NCBI GenBank assembly: GCA_937949945.1
Contig: CALFEQ010000007.1
Span: forward strand, 23,597 to 87,596
Origin: an uncultured Myxococcales bacterium
GTDB taxonomy: Bacteria > Myxococcota_A > Polyangia > Polyangiales > Polyangiaceae
Direction: 5' to 3'
DNA: 64,000 bases
Shown: one piece after another, positions 7,895-16,796 of the stretch
Numbering within the stretch: the first letter of the stretch is position 1
How the letters are laid out: the number at the start of each line of letters is the position of its first letter
Position numbers and translations under genes: made by a program
Notes under the pieces: model-generated
Database searches by the model: none
Told to the model about the DNA's origin: nothing
What the model saw: only the letters and a program-made list of their open reading frames with translations

Positions 7895-10800
7895 TCAGGA
7901 CGTCGTCGGAGGGGGCGGCGGCTGCGAGGGCGTGGCGCCGAGCGCGCGCAAGGCGTCCAAGCAATCGTCCGCGACGAGGCGATTGCCCGCGGCCTTCGCG
8001 AGCTGCCGGAGCCGCTGGTACTCGAGGCGCGCGGCGTCGTTGTCGCCGCGATGCGCGTACAGACGTGCGAGGAGCTGGCGCCCGCCGAGCACGTCCCAGG
8101 TGAAATCGTTGGCCTCGGCGTAGCGGATGCCCTGGAGGAGCACGCGGTCGGCGTCGGGATCGCCCGCGAGCGCGTCGAGGAACGCGAGGAACATGCGGTT
8201 GTGGCTGCCGAGGCGCTCGTAGCCGAGCTCGTCGCAGAGCGCGACCGATTGCTTGAGCGCGCCGTACGCGCGCGGGTAGTCCTCGAGGAGGATCAGGACG
8301 TCGCCGAGGTTGTGGAGGTTGATCGCGACCTCGTACTGGAGGCCGAGCTCGCGCGCCTTGTCGATCGCCTTCTCGGACTCGAGGGCGCTCGCACGGAAGT
8401 CGCGCGCGAAGTAGTCGATGAGCGCCTTCAGCTTGTGGCGCTCGCAGATCGCGACTGGATCGTCCGGGAGCACCGCGCACGCGCGCTCGAAGTGGCGCAT
8501 CGCCGCCGCGTGGTCGCCCATCGCCGCGTTCGTCTGCACGAGGCTGACGAGCAGCTTGTGCTCCTCGTGCTTGTCGCCCGCGCTCACGAGGTCCTTCTGC
8601 CGCTCGAGCAGCGCGAGCGCCCGCGTGAAGTCGCCCTGACGTCCGGCGAGCTCCGCCGCCGCGACGAGCGCCGACTTGACGAGCTCCGGCCGCGCCTGCG
8701 CGATCGCCTCCGCCGCGCCGAGCTGCGCTCGCGCCGCGTCGAACATGTGCAGGGCTCCGAGGATGCGCCCCGCGTCGATGCGGACGCGGACGCGACGCTC
8801 GTCGCCCTCGTCCGTCCCGGGCGTCGAGCCCGCGTCGATGCGCGCGATGACCTTCTCGCAGATCTCCATCGCCTCCGGCAGCGCGCCGGCGAAGCGCACC
8901 GCCTTCGCGAGGCCGGCGAACCAACGGAGCACGGCGTCCGTGTCGCGCTCGGCGAGATCCCCGAGCTCGATCGCTCGCGCGTAGTCGCGCGTGGCGGCCT
9001 CGAACTGCCCGGCCTCGAGGCGCCGCTCCGCGCTCGTCGCGAACCAGAGCCCCGCGCGGTCGCGCTCGCCGGCGCAGTAGAGGTGCGTCGCGATGCGTCC
9101 GGCGTACTCGGCGGGGTGGGCGACGTTCTCGCCCGAGGCGAAAGCCGCCTTCTCGAGCGCGAGCCCCGCGGCCGCGTGCATCTCGCGGGAGGCCTCGGCC
9201 GTGATCGCATCGACGACGATCTCGCGGACGATGGGCGACCCGAACCGAAGCTCGATCGGGCCGGTCTGCACGAGGAAGCCGTGCTCCTTGAGGGCGGCGA
9301 GCGATTTCTCGAGCGCGGCCATCGACAACCCCGTCATCTGCCCGAGCACCGAGGCGTTGATCGGATCGCCCAGGATCGCGGCCGCCTGGAGGATCGCGCG
9401 GTCGCGCGCGTCGACGCGGGCGATGCGCGAGGCGACGAGGCCGCGCAACGTCTTCGGCAGCGAGAGCTCCTGGCCGACGAGCTTCATCGTCACGACGCTT
9501 CCGTCGGCGACGGTCACCGCCCGCGCCTCGACGAGCGCCTTGATGATCTCCTCGATCATCTGCGGGTGCCCGCCCGCGCGTTCGCGGATGAAGCGCATCA
9601 GCTCGACCGGGACGCGCGTGACGCCGAGACGGACGGCCACGAGCCGCTCGATGTCCTCGGGCTTCAGGTCGCCGAGATCGAGCGCACGGTGGATCTCGAG
9701 CTTCTCGAGGGGGTGGCTGAAGCCGGCGCGCGCGGCGAGCACGACGAGGAACCGCGCCTGCGGGATGCGCTCGAGCACGGTCTCGAGCACCGCGAACGTG
9801 TCCGCGTCCATCGAGTGGGCCGCGTCCCACGCCAGCGCGTGCGGGCGATCCTCGCAGAGCCTCTGCACCATGCGCGTGAACGCGTTGGCGAGGACGGCCT
9901 TCGCGCTCCCGGTCGGTGCCGCGCGTCCCTTCGCGCCTTGCGGCCGCGACGACGCGCCGAGCGCGGCGAGGACGGCGGAGACCTCCTCCTCTTGCAGGCC
10001 GAGCGCGCGTAGGCGCGGCACCACCTGGCGAATGCGCGGCTCGGCGTCTCCCTCGGCGACGCCGCAGAGCGTCTGGAGCATGCACTCGAGCCCGGAGAGC
10101 GGGAGATCCGTGCCGCGCGGAGGACAGGTCGCGAGGTACCAGCCGACGTTGTAGCCGCCCTTCTGGAGGCGCCGCTCGACCTCGAAGAGGAGCCTGGATT
10201 TTCCGACGCCGTGATCGCCGCGGATGGTGAGCACGCGCGCGGTGCGCCGCGTCGCGCTGGCGAGCATCTCGCCGACGGCGCGCAGCTCGTCACGCCGGCC
10301 GACGAACTTCCCGAACGCCTCGCTCGTGCCGCGCACCTCCTTCACGAGCAGCGTCGTCGTCGTGCTCACGCCCGGCCGCGAGACGTCGAGCGTGTCGAAG
10401 ACGAAGAGGTTGCGCACCTGCCTCATCGCCGAGGCGCTGATCGCGCACATGCCCTCGCGGACGCGTGCGAGATCGCGCGCGGTCGCCACGAGCGTGGCGA
10501 GGCGCTCGTCCTCCGTCGGCCGGCCGTCGCTCGTCACGTGGATGCGGCCGACGTGCAGCCCCGCGCTCGGCTGGCGCGTCCCGGCCAGCGACCGCAAGAC
10601 GACGAGCGCGCAGCGCGTCGCGATCTCGGTGTCGCGCCCGTCGGGGTCGTTCACGCCGAAGAGCGCGGTGATCGTCTCGGGCTCGCGCGAGACGATGAGC
10701 CCGCCGTATCGCGTGATGGTGTCGGCGGCGCGTTCGCCGAGCGACGTGCCGTCACCCGCCGGCGGAGACACCGAGCCGTCTCGCGACGCGGGCAGCTCGA

Positions 10801-11947
10801 TCGCGAGCGCCGTCACCTCGCGTCGCTCGCCGAGCTCGACGGCGCGTCCGACGTCGACGACGGGCACGCCGACCTCGACCTTCGTGACCGAGGGGACGTC
10901 GCGCCGCGCCGCCGGCACCTCGACCGGTGTGCGCTCCTGCGACGGGGCTCCCTCCGCGTCGAGGATGACGTACTGCCCGGTCTCGTCGGGCATGCGGAAG
11001 CCCGCGAGGAAGTCGGCGAGGTCGTGCGCGCTGAAGCGGCGGCCTTGCGAGTAGAGGAACGCGAGGAGCGCCTCGTACATGCGGCCGGCGTCCGGGAAGC
11101 GCGCGTCGACGTCGCGCGCCATCGCCGTCTTGAGGAGCGCGACGAGCTCGGGCGGGACGTCGGGACGGAGGAGCTCGACCGGCGGGTACTCGCACGCCTG
11201 CACGCGGCGCAGCGTCTCGAACGACGTCGGCGCGGTGAACGGGTTGACCCCCGCGAGCATCTCGTAGAGCACCGTCCCGAGCGAGAAGAGATCGCTGCGC
11301 GCGTCGACCGGCTCGCCCGCCGCGTGCTCCGGGCTCATGTAGCCGTACTTGCCCTGGAGGCGTAGGCTGCGCGTGTCCTCGAGGCCCTTCGGCTCGAGCG
11401 CGCCGCGCGCCTTGGCGATGCCGAAGTCGGTGACCTTGACCTCGCCCTCGAGCGACAAGAGCACGTTCTGCGGCGAGACGTCGAGGTGGACGATGTTGAG
11501 CGGCTCGTTCTGCTCGTCGCGCCTGCGGTGCGCGTGATCGAGCCCCTTGGCGACCTCCGCGGCGATGTAGACCGCCATCTCGATCGGGATCTGCACCTCG
11601 GCACGCCGGCACCGCGCGAGCAGCGTGGCGAGGTCGGGCCCGTTCACGTACTCCATCGCCATGTAGTACGCGTCGGGCTGCGGCATGCCGCCGACCACGG
11701 TGCCGGGGGCGATCCCGAGGTCGAAGACCTGGACGATGTTCGCGTGCGAGAGGCGGACGGCGAGCTTCGCCTCGTGGATGAACATTTCCACGAACTCGTC
11801 GGACGCGGCGAGCTCGGGAAGGATGCGTTTGATGACGACGACCTTCTCGAAGCCCTCGACGCCGTAGCTCTTGGCCTTGAAGACCTCGGCCATGCCGCCC
11901 TGGCCGAGCTTTTCGAGGAGCCGATAGCGCCCGAAGGTCGTGTCCAC
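7895..11947 (-). CDS. Multidomain Ser/Thr kinase - cyclase-like - AAA ATPase - TPR protein
   Basis: The start GTG at 11947 puts the kinase domain at the N-terminus (1350 residues); an upstream TTG at 11986 is less likely. Kinase, residues 7-315: Gly loop 'LGQGGMAEVF', Lys40, catalytic loop 'HLDVSPQNVLL' (154-164) and 'DFG' (174-176). The HRD arginine is Leu, so this is a non-RD kinase. Residues about 375-535 resemble a degenerate class III nucleotide cyclase. Then 'FVGRRDELRAV' and Walker A 'GDHGVGKS' (577-584) begin an AAA_16/STAND ATPase. The C-terminal 350 residues or so are helical TPR-like repeats. Such proteins act as cytoplasmic signal hubs. It may share a transcript with the two genes upstream. 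Confidence 0.9.
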   Translation of the reverse strand: MDTTFGRYRLLEKLGQGGMAEVFKAKSYGVEGFEKVVVIKRILPELAASDEFVEMFIHEAKLAVRLSHANIVQVFDLGIAPGTVVGGMPQPDAYYMAMEYVNGPDLATLLARCRRAEVQIPIEMAVYIAAEVAKGLDHAHRRRDEQNEPLNIVHLDVSPQNVLLSLEGEVKVTDFGIAKARGALEPKGLEDTRSLRLQGKYGYMSPEHAAGEPVDARSDLFSLGTVLYEMLAGVNPFTAPTSFETLRRVQACEYPPVELLRPDVPPELVALLKTAMARDVDARFPDAGRMYEALLAFLYSQGRRFSAHDLADFLAGFRMPDETGQYVILDAEGAPSQERTPVEVPAARRDVPSVTKVEVGVPVVDVGRAVELGERREVTALAIELPASRDGSVSPPAGDGTSLGERAADTITRYGGLIVSREPETITALFGVNDPDGRDTEIATRCALVVLRSLAGTRQPSAGLHVGRIHVTSDGRPTEDERLATLVATARDLARVREGMCAISASAMRQVRNLFVFDTLDVSRPGVSTTTTLLVKEVRGTSEAFGKFVGRRDELRAVGEMLASATRRTARVLTIRGDHGVGKSRLLFEVERRLQKGGYNVGWYLATCPPRGTDLPLSGLECMLQTLCGVAEGDAEPRIRQVVPRLRALGLQEEEVSAVLAALGASSRPQGAKGRAAPTGSAKAVLANAFTRMVQRLCEDRPHALAWDAAHSMDADTFAVLETVLERIPQARFLVVLAARAGFSHPLEKLEIHRALDLGDLKPEDIERLVAVRLGVTRVPVELMRFIRERAGGHPQMIEEIIKALVEARAVTVADGSVVTMKLVGQELSLPKTLRGLVASRIARVDARDRAILQAAAILGDPINASVLGQMTGLSMAALEKSLAALKEHGFLVQTGPIELRFGSPIVREIVVDAITAEASREMHAAAGLALEKAAFASGENVAHPAEYAGRIATHLYCAGERDRAGLWFATSAERRLEAGQFEAATRDYARAIELGDLAERDTDAVLRWFAGLAKAVRFAGALPEAMEICEKVIARIDAGSTPGTDEGDERRVRVRIDAGRILGALHMFDAARAQLGAAEAIAQARPELVKSALVAAAELAGRQGDFTRALALLERQKDLVSAGDKHEEHKLLVSLVQTNAAMGDHAAAMRHFERACAVLPDDPVAICERHKLKALIDYFARDFRASALESEKAIDKARELGLQYEVAINLHNLGDVLILLEDYPRAYGALKQSVALCDELGYERLGSHNRMFLAFLDALAGDPDADRVLLQGIRYAEANDFTWDVLGGRQLLARLYAHRGDNDAARLEYQRLRQLAKAAGNRLVADDCLDALRALGATPSQPPPPPTTS

Positions 11948-12076
11948 CGAGCCGCCAAACCTAGCAGCAACTCGAGGATACCCCAACCGCCCCGCGCGCC
12001 TCCCCGGCGGGGGGCCGGGTCCGGCGGGCTCCGGCCCGCACCCATGAGCTCGGGAGGCAGCACCCGCTCCGATCGC

Positions 12077-14539
12077 CTAGCGGACGTAGATCGGGTTCGT
12101 GAACGCCAGCGGCTGGATCGGCATGAACGGCAGCGCGTCGTCCATGCGGCGCTCGCCGCGCGTGACGGCGACGATCCACCGCGCGCCGTCCGGGATCGAC
12201 AACGAGAGATCGGTGTCGAGCCGGATGCTCCGCGCCTGGGCCTCCTCCAGGCTTCCCTCCTCCTTGCCGAGCACCGTCGGCTTCGACGGGATGGTCGTCT
12301 TGTAGAGCGACACCACCGAGCCCGGCCCGTGGCCGTGGGCAGGCACACCGGCGAGCACCTCCACGGACGTGACGTCGACCCACGGAGCGGCCCTGACCTC
12401 GAGCCTGCCCGAGAGCGATGCTCGATGAGCGATCTCGTCGCCGGGGCGAGCCATCCTCCCGCCTTCGAGGAGAGCGAAGTCGATGATGGGTCCGCTCGTG
12501 ACGAACCCCCTCCCTTTCTTGAGCGCCGCCACCACCTCTCGGGTGTCGATGGGCTGCCCGGTGTCGCCGGCGGCCCGCGCGTCGACGAGAGCGTACGTAC
12601 GTGGATAGCCGGCCCAATGGTACTGGATCCGGTGCGAGTCGCTCGAGCCCGTCGCCGCGATGCGCTTGCCGTGGTTGAGGATGGCGAACCAGTCCTCGAG
12701 CACGCGCTCGGTGGTCTCGCGCCGGAAGAGCTCGTAGCCGTTGTACACCTCGATGGCGTCGAAGCCCGCGACGAGGCCGGAGGGCAGGCGGCCGCTCTTC
12801 GGATCGAAGTTGACGATGTTGAAGTAGCCGATGTTGTGCGCCATCCGCGGGTGGTGGATCTGGACGAACCTCGAAGGATCGCCCCGACGCGCCGAGGCGA
12901 CCATCCCGGCGACGGTCGTGCCCCTGTAGGCGGGAACGTTGGACGTCGTCGGATACGGGAAGACGCCGAAGTGCCCCCAGCGCGGCGCGCTGGTGGTGAT
13001 CTCGACGCCCGGCACGTGCGCGAGGTGCTTGCCCAACTGCAAGAACTCCACGGCCGGCCCGTAGTCGCCCACGACGTTGTGCTCGGTCGGCACGGCGAAA
13101 TCGATGCCCGCGGAGATCAGCGATAGTACGCGGTCCTCCGGCGTCACCGGGCTGTCGAAGCTCGGTCGCGCGTGCACGTGAAGGTCGCAGCCCACCATCC
13201 CCGGCGTGGGGACGACGTGACGAGGCGAGAGCTCGACGGTCTTCGTGTGACCGCTCGTGATCTCGACCTCCTGCGAGTCGATGCTCCACTCGATCCCCTT
13301 CGTCGCGGAGACGCGGTACTTGCCCGCGGGCAGCGGCGTCTTCACCTCTCCCTCGAGCACGTCCATCAGCGGCCCCGCGCCGGACGCGCGGTAGTCCGGC
13401 CCGAAGCTCGGATCGAGCGTGCCTTCGATCCCTTTCACGATGAGCCGAGCGATGAGCGGCTCCCCCGTGTCCCCGTCGGTCACCTTCACGAACAGCTCCC
13501 CGCCGGGCGACACGTCGAGCCTCAGATCCCAAGGGGTGCCGGGGACGAAGCGGACGGGCGCGCTCGTGTGCGCCGCTTCGAGCGCCGCGAACCACTGCAC
13601 GGCCCTCGTCGGGGCCTCGAGCTCGAATCGGCCCTCCGCATCGACCAAGGCACGCACCTGCGGATGGCCCTCTTCGTCGAGGGCGATGACGCGCGCCCGC
13701 TCGCTCGTCCCGGTGACGACGCCGGTGACCTTCGCGACGGGGACGTGCGAGAGGCGGTACAAGCGCCCCCAGAGCCCGAGGCTCGACTCGCCCATGAGCA
13801 CGGAGATGTCGAGCCGAGCCGGCTTGCCGGGGACGGCCCCGAGCGCGCGTCGGAGCGCGGTCTCGGTCTTCGCGGAGACGACGAGGCGCGTGCGCGCGCC
13901 TTTCGCGGCGGTGTCCGGCTCGGCCTCGGTGATCGAGAGCGGCCCCTGGGACGAGAGCATCGCGATGGGATGGACGTCGTCGTCGAGCACGACCGTCCGC
14001 GCCCGCGTGCTCGCCGTGTCGCCGACCTGACCGACGCCGGGCATGAACACCGCGCGCCCTTGCGCCGAAAGGCCGAACCGGAGCGCGTAGGTGTGGTCCG
14101 AGCTCCCGGGCTCGTGCGAGACGGCGAGGCTCGCGGTCACGAGATCCCCGGCGGGGTCCATCCGCAGCTCGAGCGCGCCCGTCGCCCGCTCCTCGCCGAC
14201 CTCGATCGGGAACTCGCCGACGAGCGTCGACTTGTCCTTCCGGTGGATGTCCCCGCGGCGCATCGCGAGCGGCCGCTCGACGCCGTCGACGACGAGCGAC
14301 ATGTCGATCTCGATGCGGCTCCTCCCGTCCTGGCTCTCCAGCTCGAGCCGGCCGGACGTCGGCTGGAACGTGAACGTCACCTGATCGCCGACGAGCGACG
14401 TCGTGTCCGCGGTCCGCGCGACCACCGCGAGCGTGCGCCGCCCGCGTTGCGCGCCGAACGCCAGCGCCAGCGCGATGAGCGCGGCGACGATGGCGATGCC
14501 GAACAGATCACGCCGGGCGGCTGCGGTCGAGCTCTCCAA
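12077..14539 (-). CDS. CehA/McbA-type PHP metallohydrolase, membrane-anchored
   Basis: The protein has 820 residues. An N-terminal hydrophobic helix (about 12-30) anchors or exports it. The first 470 residues or so are beta-rich regions of unknown role. The PHP domain begins with 'GCDLHVHARPSFDSPVTPED' and continues with 'AVPTEHN', 'FVQIHHPRMAH', 'IEVYNGYE' and 'GSSDSH', the metal-binding His/Asp/Glu set of the CehA/McbA group. Known members hydrolyse phosphoesters or carbamates, but the substrate here cannot be read. The only start I see is a TTG at 14539, set inside a 7-bp hairpin. It lies 66 nt after the astacin gene and 129 nt before the kinase, all leftward. Confidence 0.85.
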   Translation of the reverse strand: MESSTAAARRDLFGIAIVAALIALALAFGAQRGRRTLAVVARTADTTSLVGDQVTFTFQPTSGRLELESQDGRSRIEIDMSLVVDGVERPLAMRRGDIHRKDKSTLVGEFPIEVGEERATGALELRMDPAGDLVTASLAVSHEPGSSDHTYALRFGLSAQGRAVFMPGVGQVGDTASTRARTVVLDDDVHPIAMLSSQGPLSITEAEPDTAAKGARTRLVVSAKTETALRRALGAVPGKPARLDISVLMGESSLGLWGRLYRLSHVPVAKVTGVVTGTSERARVIALDEEGHPQVRALVDAEGRFELEAPTRAVQWFAALEAAHTSAPVRFVPGTPWDLRLDVSPGGELFVKVTDGDTGEPLIARLIVKGIEGTLDPSFGPDYRASGAGPLMDVLEGEVKTPLPAGKYRVSATKGIEWSIDSQEVEITSGHTKTVELSPRHVVPTPGMVGCDLHVHARPSFDSPVTPEDRVLSLISAGIDFAVPTEHNVVGDYGPAVEFLQLGKHLAHVPGVEITTSAPRWGHFGVFPYPTTSNVPAYRGTTVAGMVASARRGDPSRFVQIHHPRMAHNIGYFNIVNFDPKSGRLPSGLVAGFDAIEVYNGYELFRRETTERVLEDWFAILNHGKRIAATGSSDSHRIQYHWAGYPRTYALVDARAAGDTGQPIDTREVVAALKKGRGFVTSGPIIDFALLEGGRMARPGDEIAHRASLSGRLEVRAAPWVDVTSVEVLAGVPAHGHGPGSVVSLYKTTIPSKPTVLGKEEGSLEEAQARSIRLDTDLSLSIPDGARWIVAVTRGERRMDDALPFMPIQPLAFTNPIYVR

Positions 14540-14549
14540 AGATGGAGAG
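14532..14549 (-). promoter_or_regulatory. Hairpin covering the start codon of the PHP gene
   Basis: Arms 14532-14538 and 14543-14549 are perfect 7-bp complements (CTCTCCA / TGGAGAG) with a 4-nt loop. The TTG start (14537-14539) overlaps the stem and loop. The hairpin could limit translation initiation, or act as a weak intercistronic terminator after the astacin gene. Confidence 0.45.
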
Positions 14550-14605
14550 GATCATAGACCATGAAGCGGCGGCCGGGTCCGCCGTCCGCCGCGGGCGCCG
14601 CGCGG

Positions 14606-16123
14606 TCAGGGAACCGCGGGCGGGTCGGGATACATCGCGAAGGCCGCCGCGACGTCACCCGGGCTGAGGGCGACCCGCTGGCCCGTGATCGTGCCTCCGT
14701 CCTTCTTCACGATCGTCGGCAGACCGTTCGCCGAGAAGGCGTACGAGTCGTAGTGCATGATCGAGTCGAAGTCGTACTGGCCGCGGTCCTTGCCGTTCGC
14801 GGCGGAGTACTTCTGGAAGTTGTGCGAGTGTCCCGCGGAGATGTTGTTCCAGTTGATCGTGACGTGGTCGTCGCGGTCGATGCGGGTCTGCTCGTGGTAG
14901 TAGCCGACGGCGTGGCCGATCTCGTGGATGGTCGAGCCCGTGCTGCAGTGGCCCGGGAAGCTCACCTTCGTGAGGGTCCCGCCGGAGCCGAGGTTCGCGG
15001 CCGTGCCCGAGCTCGTGCGCCCGTCGGTGTAGAAGGCGTGGAACGTCCCGTCGGAGCCGACGGCGACGTGCGCGAGCTGGGCGATCGTCTTTCCGGACGC
15101 GACCGTGAACGGACGCGAGGCCGACTTCGACGCGAGCTCCTTCGGCGTGCCCGTGCTGTAGGTGCCGTCCTTGTAGAACGCGTGGACGACGGAGCTCTTG
15201 TCGATCGCGATGGCGAGCACGTCCGACGGGTTCTTGCCGGGCGCGAGCGAGTACGGCGCAGGCGCGGCGTGCTTCGCGAGATCGGTGATCGTTCCTTCGC
15301 TGACGGTGCCGTCGGAGTACCACGCGAAGACGCGACCGTTCGTCCCGAACGCGACGTCGACGATGTCCGACGGCGTCTTCCCGTCCGGGAGCAGGTACTT
15401 GAAGTGCGGCCTGCTCGCGTCCGCACGAACCGTCGACCCGATCGTCGCGTGGCCGCGCCGGTAGAAGTAGTGGACCCTTCCGCTCGAGCGATCGATCGCG
15501 ACGGCGACGACGTTCGACGCGGTCTCGCCCGTCGAGAGGTTGATCGTCTGCCTGCCGCCGATGCGACCGATCATCGACGAGCAGCCCGTGGACGGCTGGA
15601 ACTCGACGTAGTCGGTCTCGTTCGTGCGCGGGACGAAGCGGATGTTCGTCCTCTCCTTCCAGTGCGCGATCGCGGCCGTGACGCGTCCCTGATCCGGCAG
15701 GTCGGGGTGGATGACGTACGGGACGACCCCCTTCGGCCAGCGGCGGCCCACGTGCGTGGCCGCCATGACGTCGACGGCCGGCGGCACCGGCAGCACCACG
15801 TCGCCCTCGATGATCGGCAACCCGTCGATGAGCTCGTACACGAGCCGGAACTCGCCGTGCGGCGTGACGAGCACGAACTCGCCGGCCGTCTCCCCCGTGC
15901 CCGCCTGCTGCATCGGGTCGATCTCCCGAGGCTCGCTCGACGCGTCGAGCCGATCGTCGTCACCCGGAACGCCCGGAGCCCTCGCCACGATCTCGGGCGA
16001 GTCGTCGGCGGGCTCTCCGTCGTCGGCCTCGAACAGCGCTCCGGGCCCGGCGCACGCGCCGAGACCGATCGCCCCGACGACGAGCAGACCGAGAACGGAT
16101 CGAGAAGGGTGCCAGCGATCCAT
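14606..16123 (-). CDS. Astacin-like (M12A) lipoprotein protease with inserted repeats
   Basis: The ATG at 16123 starts a lipoprotein signal peptide ending at Cys24 (L-G-A-C); 505 residues in all. The prodomain-like region is followed by an astacin start 'GVVPYVIHPDLPDQGRVTAA' and 'GCSSMIGRIGGRQTINL' (180-197). The zinc motif 'HEIGHAVGYYHE' (400-411) and Met-turn 'SIMHY' (454-458) are intact. In ordinary astacins these two parts are about 10-20 residues apart; here about 190 residues separate them (199-390). The insert consists of four repeats of about 48 residues. It should be an active extracytoplasmic zinc endopeptidase; its target is unknown. Confidence 0.88.
   Translation of the reverse strand: MDRWHPSRSVLGLLVVGAIGLGACAGPGALFEADDGEPADDSPEIVARAPGVPGDDDRLDASSEPREIDPMQQAGTGETAGEFVLVTPHGEFRLVYELIDGLPIIEGDVVLPVPPAVDVMAATHVGRRWPKGVVPYVIHPDLPDQGRVTAAIAHWKERTNIRFVPRTNETDYVEFQPSTGCSSMIGRIGGRQTINLSTGETASNVVAVAIDRSSGRVHYFYRRGHATIGSTVRADASRPHFKYLLPDGKTPSDIVDVAFGTNGRVFAWYSDGTVSEGTITDLAKHAAPAPYSLAPGKNPSDVLAIAIDKSSVVHAFYKDGTYSTGTPKELASKSASRPFTVASGKTIAQLAHVAVGSDGTFHAFYTDGRTSSGTAANLGSGGTLTKVSFPGHCSTGSTIHEIGHAVGYYHEQTRIDRDDHVTINWNNISAGHSHNFQKYSAANGKDRGQYDFDSIMHYDSYAFSANGLPTIVKKDGGTITGQRVALSPGDVAAAFAMYPDPPAVP
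14954..15529 (-). repeat. Four propeller-like repeats inserted in the astacin domain
   Basis: Residues 199-246, 247-295, 296-343 and 344-390 share the pattern G-K-(x)4-V-x-x-V-A-(I/V)-(D/G), then 'RVHxFYxDGT' and 'S-x-G-T'. Each would supply three or four beta strands, as in a blade of a beta-propeller or a beta-trefoil-like lectin. The pattern is read from sequence; the fold is inferred. Confidence 0.7.
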
Positions 16124-16334
16124 GGCGCGACGATCGGTAACGGCGCGCCAGCGGTTTCCCGCGTATCGCCGACGTCTCAACGCATTTCGGTGCCACTCGT
16201 GCGCACCCGTTGCGCCCACCTCCGGCGCTGTACCCCGCGACCGGATCGCTGCTTCGATCGGGGCGCTCGGCGAGAACTGAGGTCGTTCGGCCGCAGGTGT
16301 GACCGATCGATCTGCGTGCTTTCGCCCTCGCGTC

Positions 16335-16790
16335 TCAGCGCGTGTGGCGCGCGATCCTCGCGACGCGCTGCCCGCCTTCGATCGCGAGCTTCACCGTGAG
16401 GTCGGCAGGACCGAGCTCGGACTCGACGTCCTCGCCCCACTCGACGAGGAGGATCGCGCCCTCGGCCCTTCGCTCCGCCAGCCCGAGACGGCGCACCTCC
16501 GCCTTCGTCTTCTCGAGGTCCTCGTCGCGCAGTCGATAGACGTCGACGTGGAGCAGAGGCCCGCGCGGCGTCGAGTACTCCTGCACGAGCGTGAACGTCG
16601 GGCTCGCGATGGCGACGTCGGGCGGGACGCCGAGCGCGCGCGCGATCGCTCGCGCGAGGAACGTCTTGCCGACGCCGAGATCGCCAGAGAGGAGCACGAG
16701 GTCGCCGGGCGCGAGCGTCTTCGCGATCTCGGCCCCCAGCCGCGTGGTGTCGCGACGCGTGGCGAGGCGGCGCTCTTCGGTCACGCCCAT
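16335..16790 (-). CDS. tsaE: tRNA t6A synthesis ATPase TsaE
   Basis: This 151-residue P-loop protein reads as TsaE (YjeE), the ATPase that works with TsaB and TsaD in making N6-threonylcarbamoyladenosine at position 37 of ANN-decoding tRNAs. Walker A is 'GDLGVGKTFLARAIA'. The family strings 'SPTFTLVQEY' and 'LLHVDVYRL' are present, as is 'ILLVEWGE'. Length is normal. It starts 6 nt after the upstream gene's stop, so it is the last gene of the lgt - TolB-like - tsaE operon. Confidence 0.95.
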   Translation of the reverse strand: MGVTEERRLATRRDTTRLGAEIAKTLAPGDLVLLSGDLGVGKTFLARAIARALGVPPDVAIASPTFTLVQEYSTPRGPLLHVDVYRLRDEDLEKTKAEVRRLGLAERRAEGAILLVEWGEDVESELGPADLTVKLAIEGGQRVARIARHTR

Positions 16791-16796
16791 CCTCCG

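Noticed and set aside
8051..10012. Long plus-strand open frame opposite the large kinase
   Set aside because: Same shadow effect; low-complexity Arg/Glu/Val composition and no motifs.
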